Assembly (NCBI GenBank): GCA_002338885.1
Contig: DDJI01000120.1
Coordinates: 10,135 to 18,158 of the forward strand
From: Ruminococcus sp. UBA1828
GTDB taxonomy: Bacteria > Bacillota > Clostridia > Oscillospirales > Ruminococcaceae
Reading direction: 5' to 3'
DNA length: 8,024 nt
Of the stretch, positions 1 through 5,886 are shown one piece after another. The notes under the pieces were generated by a model, which was not told where the DNA came from, did not search any database, and worked only from the letters and a program-made list of their open reading frames with translations. A program made the position numbers and the translations under genes. Position 1 is the stretch's first letter, and each line of letters opens with the position of its first letter.

Positions 1-1354
1 TGACAGCTCCCGCCGTAGTTATCTTGACCGGAAGATCCATCCTGCCTATAGCCTGAAGCATGGCATACGCTGTCGAGGACACCGCCAAAAACGCCGTGCT
101 CAGCGCGAGCACCGCAAGCGGCTGCCACGCAACCGATATTTCCGCATACCTCGTTTTAAAGAGAAGCTGCAAAACCGGCATCGAAAAAAGCGACAGACCT
201 ATTCCCGCCGGTATGGCTACGTATGTGCAGGAGCATATCGCGCGGCGTATTTCCTTTGATACGGCAGCCCTGTCCGATTTGGCGTAGTTTTCTGCGACGG
301 ACGCGAACGCGCTCTTTCCGAACACGGAGCATATGGACGGGGCAAGCGCAAACACAGCCATCGACAGGCCGGTAAAAGAGCCGTAAAGGAAGTTCGGAAG
401 CTCCGACATCTTCACCCCGCTTGAAATTATGCTCGCGTACTTTGTCGCGTAAAGCTCCGGATGCTTTCTTAAAGACAGCTTTATCATGAGTATTATGGTA
501 GATAAGTCTATCGTGTTTATAAGGCTTGAAACAACCGACGCTATCGCTATCGGCGCTATGGTGAGCAAAAGCCTGCGCAGCACAGCCGCGGATTGAGACT
601 TGTCGCGGCAATCTGCACCGCACTCCGCCACCGCAATCTCCTCCGCGCACTTTTTTGCCCTTGACCTTGCAAGCAGATACAGCAGCCCCGCAAGGTCGGC
701 AAGCACGGTTCCCGAAACCGCTGCCGCAGATATGTACGGAAGGGCAGCGTTCGTCGCCTGAAGTTCGTTGAGGCATACCTTGCCGAACACCGGCTCGCCG
801 CGGCTGTACATGGCGTGTGCATACTCGCTTGTGACGTATGCAAGCCCAAGCCCCGCAGCCGCCTTGACTATCGCGTCAGCCATCTGCGATACAGCCGTAG
901 GAGCCATATCCTTCAGCCCTTCGTAGTAGCCTCTGTACACGTTTGTGACCGTGCCTAAGAAAATGCAGGGCGATATGAACATGACCGACAGTCTTGCCTC
1001 CGGATTTCCTATGATTCGTGTGGCTATGAAATCCGAAAACAAAAGCGGTATTGCGGTGAGTATAAGGCTCACGGCGCTGAAAAATATGAGGCAGACGCGC
1101 CTTGTCAGATATATTTTGTCGTACCTGCCGTGCGCGCCGCTTTCCGACACCATCTGCGCAATCGCAGGCGGGAGGCTTGCGGCGCAAAGGGCGTAAAGGG
1201 GCATGAACACGGCGTACGCACCGGAATAATAGCCCATTCCCGTGCCGCCGAGAAGGTTTGCAAGGGGGATTTTGAGTATTAGCCCCGCCGCCTTTGAAAC
1301 CACGACCGACACCATGAGTAAAAACGAGCCGTACAAAACGCTTTGCTTTTTCAT
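1..1354 (-). CDS. SpoVB/YtgP-family polysaccharide (lipid II-type) flippase, MOP superfamily, 3' end outside window
   Basis: Multi-pass inner-membrane flippase of the MATE-like MOP superfamily, expected to move a lipid-linked saccharide precursor across the membrane for spore cortex, peptidoglycan or surface polysaccharide. 451 residues are visible; B. subtilis SpoVB is about 520, so roughly the last 70 are missing. The N-terminus MKKQSVLYGSFLLMVS closely resembles SpoVB. Other family signatures are GTGMGYYSGAYAVF (37-50), the YRGYYEGLKDMAPTAVSQ stretch (140-157) and IPAGIGL (381-387). Hydrophobic segments lie near 9-30, 45-68, 86-107, 122-138, 155-174, 206-229, 262-282, 325-343, 374-397 and 410-433. 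An outside loop (about 175-205) and a charged inside loop with three Cys (C236, C245, C249) look longer than usual. The start is the ATG at 1354; an in-frame stop lies about 36 nt upstream. The gene is divergent from the topoisomerase operon. Paralogues (SpoVB, YtgP, YkvU, YabM) cannot be separated here, so no symbol is given. A spore role is inference. Confidence 0.9.
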   Translation of the reverse strand, partial: MKKQSVLYGSFLLMVSVVVSKAAGLILKIPLANLLGGTGMGYYSGAYAVFMPLYALCAASLPPAIAQMVSESGAHGRYDKIYLTRRVCLIFFSAVSLILTAIPLLFSDFIATRIIGNPEARLSVMFISPCIFLGTVTNVYRGYYEGLKDMAPTAVSQMADAIVKAAAGLGLAYVTSEYAHAMYSRGEPVFGKVCLNELQATNAALPYISAAAVSGTVLADLAGLLYLLARSRAKKCAEEIAVAECGADCRDKSQSAAVLRRLLLTIAPIAIASVVSSLINTIDLSTIILMIKLSLRKHPELYATKYASIISSGVKMSELPNFLYGSFTGLSMAVFALAPSICSVFGKSAFASVAENYAKSDRAAVSKEIRRAICSCTYVAIPAGIGLSLFSMPVLQLLFKTRYAEISVAWQPLAVLALSTAFLAVSSTAYAMLQAIGRMDLPVKITTAGAV

Positions 1355-1369
1355 AACGCCCGTATACCG

Positions 1370-1376
1370 CCTCCTC
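1370..1376 (-). promoter_or_regulatory. Shine-Dalgarno of the SpoVB-family flippase, unusually distant
   Basis: The minus strand reads GAGGAGG, a near-perfect anti-16S match, but 15 nt separate it from the ATG at 1354, longer than the usual 5-10 nt. The only other in-frame start-like codon before the upstream stop is a TTG that overlaps the site itself. The homology of the MKKQSVLYGS start to SpoVB therefore fixes the ATG. The long spacing may lower translation efficiency (inference). Confidence 0.55.
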
Positions 1377-1475
1377 AAAACTTTGTCTTAAAGTATTTTA
1401 TTTAAAAACATGGACGAGTATGACGAGCCGGCAGCGATAAAGTGGCGAGGATTTGACCGCCGGAGGTGTTTTCGC

Positions 1476-1504
1476 TTGAAGTTCGGGCGCAAATGTGATA
1501 AACT
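1476..1504 (+). promoter_or_regulatory. Putative sigma-A promoter (extended -10) for the topoisomerase operon
   Basis: TTGAAG at 1476-1481 (-35-like) is followed by exactly 17 bp and then TAAACT at 1499-1504 (-10-like, 4 of 6 matches). The bases just before the -10 are TGA, giving the TGn extended -10 element. A transcript would start near 1511 and carry a leader of about 32 nt before the ATG at 1543. The rest of the 188-bp divergent region shows no leader structure or riboswitch that I can recognise. I saw no convincing sigma-A or sigma-E promoter on the minus strand for the flippase. Confidence 0.5.
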
Positions 1505-1525
1505 AAAAAGTAATGTGCAAATTTT

Positions 1526-1534
1526 AGGGAAGGA
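1526..1534 (+). promoter_or_regulatory. Ribosome binding site of the topoisomerase B subunit
   Basis: AGGGAAGGA lies 8 nt before the ATG at 1543, which supports that start. The resulting N-terminus (NEAIRSLKGADRVRKRPAVI) aligns directly with the start of GyrB/ParE proteins, so no upstream extension is needed. Confidence 0.7.
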
Positions 1535-1542
1535 AAATATAT

Positions 1543-3525
1543 ATGCCTGCAAAAAACGAATACGGAAATGAAGCAATACGATCTTTAAAGGGCGCAGACA
1601 GAGTCAGAAAGCGTCCCGCTGTAATATTCGGCTCTGACGGCCTTGACGGCTGCAAGCACTCGGTGTTTGAGATAATTTCAAACTCCATAGACGAGGCGAG
1701 AGAGGGCTACGGAGACCTTATAACCGTCACGTACTATAACGACTATTCAATAGAAGTGGAGGACATGGGCAGAGGTTGTCCCGTGGATTTCAACAAGGCA
1801 GAAAACAGATATAACTGGGAGCTTGTTTACTGCGAGCTTTACGCCGGAGGAAAGTATGACAATGTCTCGGGGGACAACTATGAGTATTCTCTGGGTCTGA
1901 ACGGACTCGGCGCATGCGCCACGCAGTACTCGTCGGAGTATATGGACGTCGAGGTGTGCCGCGACGGATACCTGTACAAGCTCCACTTTGAAAAGGGAAA
2001 TAACATAGGCGGACTTCACAAGGAAGCCACAAACCGCCGCCGCACCGGCACAAAAACGCATTGGAAGCCGGACCTTGAGGTGTTTACCGACATAGCCATA
2101 GAGGAGGAGTACTTTTGCGACACTCTTAAAAAGCAGGCGATTGTCAACCCGGGGATAAAGTTTGTTTTGAAGTATCAAAAGGAGGACGGAAGCTTTGAGA
2201 GCTTTGAGTACCTCTACGAAAACGGCATACTCGACTATGTAAAAGAGATTTTGGGCAGTGAGGGGCTGACTCAGCCGAGGCTTTGGACGGCGGACAGAAA
2301 AGGCAAGGACCGCGAGGACATGCATGAGTACAAGGTAAAATACAACTTTGCGTTTGCGTTTTCAAAGACGGTCAAGCTCTGTGAGTACTTCCACAACTCC
2401 AGCTACCTTGAGTACGGAGGCTCCACCGAAAAGGCCGTGCGTCAGGCGTTCACCTCTTTTTTGGACAGCTACATGAAATCAAACAACAAGTACCTGAAAA
2501 ACGAGTCCAAGATACAGTTTGTAGACATCGAGGACTGCCTTGTGATGGTTTCAAGCTCATTTTCCACCCAGACGTCCTATGAGAACCAGACCAAAAAGGC
2601 TATAAACAACAAGTTTATATACGAAGCCGCGGTTGACTTTTTAAAGCACCAGCTTGAGGTTTACTTCATCGAAAACCCGGACGATGCAAATAAAATCTGC
2701 GACCAGGTCTTGATAAACAAGCGCTCCCGTGAAAGCGCGGAAAAGACGAGGGTAAACGCAAAAAAGCTTTACACCGAAAAGCTCGACATGGCAAACATGG
2801 TCAAGAAGTTTGTCGATTGCCGCTCCAAAGACGTCTCAAAAAGGGAGCTTTATATAGTGGAGGGAGACTCCGCTTTAGGCTCGGTAAAGCTTGCACGCGA
2901 CGCCGATTTTCAGGCGGTCATGCCGGTAAGGGGAAAGATTTTAAACTGCCTGAAGGCGAGCTACAACAAGATATTTGAGAGCGAGATAATAACAGACCTG
3001 ATGAAGGTCTTGGGCTGCGGTGTGGAGGTCAAGAGCGCAAAGAACAAGGAGCTGTCCTCCTTTAACCTGAATGCGCTGCGCTGGAACAAGGTGATAATAT
3101 GCACCGATGCCGACTACGACGGATTCCAGATACGCACTCTCATTCTCACCATGCTCTACACCCTCGCGCCCACTCTCATCGACAAGGGGTATGTGTACAT
3201 CGCAGAGTCGCCCCTTTACGAGATAAACACAAAGGACCGCACGTACTTTGCATACGACGAGTCGGAGCGCGCCGAGATAATGAACATGATAGGGGACGCC
3301 AAGTTCACCATACAGCGTTCAAAGGGACTCGGCGAAAACGAGCCGGACATGATGAACCTCACGACGATGAACCCTGCGACAAGGCGCCTTATACAGGTCA
3401 CGCCGGATGACGCCGAGCACACAAAGTTCATGTTTGACATGCTCTTAGGTGACAACCTCAGCGCGCGCAAGGAGTTTATAAACAACAACGGCCATGACTA
3501 CCTTGACATGGCGGATGTAAGCTGA
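1543..3525 (+). CDS. parE: Type IIA DNA topoisomerase subunit B (ParE/GyrB-like), divergent clostridial type
   Basis: ATPase and metal-binding subunit of a type IIA topoisomerase; with the next gene's product it should form an A2B2 enzyme that passes one DNA duplex through another. Order of domains: GHKL ATPase (about 1-220), transducer (about 220-400), TOPRIM and C-terminal part (about 430-660). Visible sites: E43 (general base) and N47 (Mg) in FEIISNSIDEA; D74-x-G76-R77-G78 (adenine pocket); GLNGLG at 118-123 (phosphate loop); TGT at 168-170; the QTK loop at 349-351 with K351; TOPRIM E440-G-D442-S; D522-A-D524; and KGLGE near the end. The length of 660 aa is normal and there is no 170-residue proteobacterial GyrB insert. 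Oddities: EGDSALGS replaces EGDSAGGS, GFQIRT replaces the usual A/SHIRT, and RSKGLGEN replaces RYKGLGEM. GyrB-versus-ParE assignment is not certain; ParE is preferred because the partner lacks a GyrA box. It lies 13 nt before subunit A, with tight co-expression expected. Confidence 0.9.
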   Translation: MPAKNEYGNEAIRSLKGADRVRKRPAVIFGSDGLDGCKHSVFEIISNSIDEAREGYGDLITVTYYNDYSIEVEDMGRGCPVDFNKAENRYNWELVYCELYAGGKYDNVSGDNYEYSLGLNGLGACATQYSSEYMDVEVCRDGYLYKLHFEKGNNIGGLHKEATNRRRTGTKTHWKPDLEVFTDIAIEEEYFCDTLKKQAIVNPGIKFVLKYQKEDGSFESFEYLYENGILDYVKEILGSEGLTQPRLWTADRKGKDREDMHEYKVKYNFAFAFSKTVKLCEYFHNSSYLEYGGSTEKAVRQAFTSFLDSYMKSNNKYLKNESKIQFVDIEDCLVMVSSSFSTQTSYENQTKKAINNKFIYEAAVDFLKHQLEVYFIENPDDANKICDQVLINKRSRESAEKTRVNAKKLYTEKLDMANMVKKFVDCRSKDVSKRELYIVEGDSALGSVKLARDADFQAVMPVRGKILNCLKASYNKIFESEIITDLMKVLGCGVEVKSAKNKELSSFNLNALRWNKVIICTDADYDGFQIRTLILTMLYTLAPTLIDKGYVYIAESPLYEINTKDRTYFAYDESERAEIMNMIGDAKFTIQRSKGLGENEPDMMNLTTMNPATRRLIQVTPDDAEHTKFMFDMLLGDNLSARKEFINNNGHDYLDMADVS

Positions 3526-3526
3526 C

Positions 3527-3532
3527 AGGAGG
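3527..3532 (+). promoter_or_regulatory. Shine-Dalgarno of topoisomerase subunit A
   Basis: A perfect AGGAGG starts one base after the subunit B stop codon and lies 6 nt before the ATG at 3539. It is stronger than the site of the first gene. This fits coupled, roughly equimolar production of the two subunits from one transcript. Confidence 0.85.
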
Positions 3533-3538
3533 ACGTAA

Positions 3539-5782
3539 ATGCCTAAAAAGAAGAGCGGCGAGGAAAAGCCGCGCAAGCAGGCTGCAAAACTTCAGCCGAA
3601 CGCATATATAAACGGTGCGGGAACGGTCATAGAAGAGCCGATAACCGTCACCCTTGAAAAAAACTACATGCCCTACGCGATGAGCGTAATAGTGTCACGT
3701 GCGTTTCCCGAGATAGACGGATTTAAGCCTTCGCACAGAAAGCTTTTGTACACCATGTATGACATGGGGCTTTTGAGCGGGCCGAGGACAAAGTCCGCAA
3801 ACATAGTGGGACAAACCATGAAGCTAAACCCCCACGGAGACCAGGCGATATACGAAACCATGGTGAGACTCACGAGGGGCAACGAGGCGCTTTTGCACCC
3901 CTATATAGACTCAAAGGGAAACTTCGGCAAAGCATACTCGTCCGACATGGCGTATGCCGCCTCAAGATACACCGAGGCAAAGCTTGACGCCATATGCAAC
4001 GAGCTTTTCTGCGATATAGACAAGGACACCGTAAACTTCGTCCCGAACTACGACAACAAGATGATGGAGCCGGAGCTTTTGCCCGTCACGTTTCCCACCA
4101 TACTTGTAAATTCAAACGTCGGAATAGGCGTGTCGATGGCGAGCGCAATATGCCCGTTTAATTTAAAGGAGCTTTGCGAGGCTACGATAGCTATCATAAG
4201 AGATCCGGATTTTGACGCCATGCAGGTTATGAACGGCCCTGATTTTCCCGGCGGCGGATACATGATTTACGATGCGGAAAAGCTGCGCCAGATATTTGAC
4301 ACCGGCAGGGGATCGGTGAAAATCCGTGCGAAATACCGCTACGACAAGGACGAGAACTGCATAGAAATAACCGAGATACCGCCCACGACAACCATAGAGG
4401 CGATAATAGAAAAGGTCGTGGAGCTTGCCAAGAACGGCTTGAAGGAAGTATCGTATATAAGAGACGAAACCGATTTGAGCGGTTTGAAGATAACCATAGA
4501 CTTAAAGCGAGGAGTCGATCCGGACGAGCTGATGAAAAAGCTGTATCAGCTTACGCCCTTGCAGGACAGTTTCTCGGCAAACTTCAACATCTTAGTAAAC
4601 GGCTACCCGAAGGTCTTGGGCGTGAACGACATAATAAAAGAGTGGATAAGCTTTAGAGTCGGATGCGTCAAGCGCAGGGTCAGCTTCGAGATGAAGAAAA
4701 AGGAGGAGCGTCTGCACCTTCTCAAAGGCCTTGAAAAGATACTTTTGGACATAGACAAGGCGATAAAAATAGTCAGGGAAACGGATGAAGAGGCGGACGT
4801 GGTGCCTAACCTCATGATAGGCTTCGGAATCGACCAGACGCAGGCGGAGTATGTCGCGGAGATAAAGCTCAGGCACCTCAACCGCGAGTTCATACTCAAG
4901 CGCATCGACGACATAGCGCAGCTTGAGAAGGACATAGCAGACATGCGCGACATACTCGGCAGTGAAAGAAAAATAAAGCTCATCATAATTGACGAGCTGA
5001 AGAGGGTTTCCGAAAAATACGGCCAGCCGAGGAAAACGGAAATAATATATGTAAGCGATGAGCCGCAGAGCAAGGTGGTCAAGGACGTCCCCGACTATCA
5101 GTGCAGATTTGTGCTCACAAGAGAGGGATATTTCAAAAAGATAACCGCGCAGTCGCTCAGGATGGCATCAAAGCAAAAGCTCAAGGAAAACGACGTAGTC
5201 AGCACGGAAATAGACTCTACAAACCGCGCGGACATACTGTTCTTTACCGACAAGGCAAATGTCTACAAAACAAAAGCCTCGCAGTTTCCGGACACAAAGG
5301 CTGCTCAGCTCGGCGAATTTATCCCCGTGGAGCTAAAGTTTGAAGAGGGCGAAAACGTTGCGGCGATGGCTGCAACCTTAGATTACAGCGGTTTTTTGCT
5401 CTTCGTCTACAAAAACGGCAAGGTCGCAAAGGTGCCGCTCAGCTCCTATGAGACAAAGACAAACCGCAAGATGCTTTCAAAGGCGTATTCAGACAAGTGC
5501 GGACTTGTGCAGATGCTCGATGTGGGGGAGGGCGCGCAGGTGATGCTTCGCTCCACAAACGGCAGGGCGATAATATTTGACACCGGCATGATACTCCCCA
5601 AGGCGTCAAGGGACACCGTGGGCGTGCAGGCGATGACCCTGAAGGCAAAATCTGAGGTCGAGTCCGCATATATACTCACGCCGGAAAAGGCGAATGAGCT
5701 GTCAAAGTATCGGGTAAATACCTTGCCCGCTGCCGGACCGTTTGCAAAAGGCATGGACGACCCCGACCAGATAACGTTTTAG
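3539..5782 (+). CDS. parC: Type IIA DNA topoisomerase subunit A (ParC/GyrA-like), no GyrA box
   Basis: DNA breakage-reunion subunit, cytoplasmic and nucleoid-associated. The catalytic tyrosine is Y144, preceded by R143 (ASRYTEAKL); I196 in GIGVSM matches the DNA-intercalating isoleucine. The winged-helix core begins at YAMSVIVSRAFPEIDGFKPSHRK (about 46-68, key residues H67, R68). GPDFPGGG of the tower follows near residue 235. Coiled-coil helices run through about 370-500 (KKKEERLHLLKGLEKIL and following). From about 520 on comes a beta-pinwheel-type C-terminal domain with at least four blade-like units: LTREGYFKK, NVYKTKASQFP, GKVAKVPLSSY and NGRAIIFDTG. The usual GyrA box (QRRGGKG) is absent; residues 541-552 (RMASKQKLKEND) stand in its place. 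At 747 aa it is shorter than typical GyrA or ParC (about 800-820), the shortfall being in the C-terminal domain. Odd: NPHGDQAIYE (97-106) replaces HPHGDSAVYD. A diverged GyrA that lost its box is the alternative. Confidence 0.9.
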   Translation: MPKKKSGEEKPRKQAAKLQPNAYINGAGTVIEEPITVTLEKNYMPYAMSVIVSRAFPEIDGFKPSHRKLLYTMYDMGLLSGPRTKSANIVGQTMKLNPHGDQAIYETMVRLTRGNEALLHPYIDSKGNFGKAYSSDMAYAASRYTEAKLDAICNELFCDIDKDTVNFVPNYDNKMMEPELLPVTFPTILVNSNVGIGVSMASAICPFNLKELCEATIAIIRDPDFDAMQVMNGPDFPGGGYMIYDAEKLRQIFDTGRGSVKIRAKYRYDKDENCIEITEIPPTTTIEAIIEKVVELAKNGLKEVSYIRDETDLSGLKITIDLKRGVDPDELMKKLYQLTPLQDSFSANFNILVNGYPKVLGVNDIIKEWISFRVGCVKRRVSFEMKKKEERLHLLKGLEKILLDIDKAIKIVRETDEEADVVPNLMIGFGIDQTQAEYVAEIKLRHLNREFILKRIDDIAQLEKDIADMRDILGSERKIKLIIIDELKRVSEKYGQPRKTEIIYVSDEPQSKVVKDVPDYQCRFVLTREGYFKKITAQSLRMASKQKLKENDVVSTEIDSTNRADILFFTDKANVYKTKASQFPDTKAAQLGEFIPVELKFEEGENVAAMAATLDYSGFLLFVYKNGKVAKVPLSSYETKTNRKMLSKAYSDKCGLVQMLDVGEGAQVMLRSTNGRAIIFDTGMILPKASRDTVGVQAMTLKAKSEVESAYILTPEKANELSKYRVNTLPAAGPFAKGMDDPDQITF

Positions 5783-5833
5783 ATGATCTAAATAAAGCCG
5801 CACGGCAGTGCACACGCAAGGCTGAAAAAATAA

Positions 5834-5870
5834 GAGCGTCTCTGAAAATCAGGGACGCTCATTTGTTTTT
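5834..5870. terminator. Shared bidirectional Rho-independent terminator
   Basis: GAGCGTC (5834-5840), T, CTGA (5842-5845), loop AAA, TCAG (5849-5852), G, GACGCTC (5854-5860) form a 12-bp stem with a single T-G wobble. The plus strand continues ATTTGTTTTT, and the minus strand after the hairpin reads TTATTTTTT. One hairpin can therefore end both the topoisomerase operon, whose stop is 51 nt upstream, and the convergent sensor gene, whose stop is at 5887. No other structure is evident in the 104-bp gap. Confidence 0.85.
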
Positions 5871-5886
5871 GCGTTATGCTTTTTGA

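Noticed and set aside
156..776. Minus-strand open frame of 206 codons starting MPQRTSG.
   Set aside because: It is out of frame with, and fully inside, the SpoVB-family gene, whose translation shows clear family motifs over the same bases. The Cys/Arg-rich product is typical of a shadow frame.
1388..1576. Minus-strand open frame of 62 codons across the divergent intergenic region.
   Set aside because: It overlaps the promoter, ribosome binding site and start of the topoisomerase operon, and the product shows no recognisable domain.
4603..5082. Minus-strand open frame of 159 codons opposite the topoisomerase A subunit.
   Set aside because: The Ser/Met-rich product has no recognisable features, and the plus strand encodes conserved coiled-coil sequence there.
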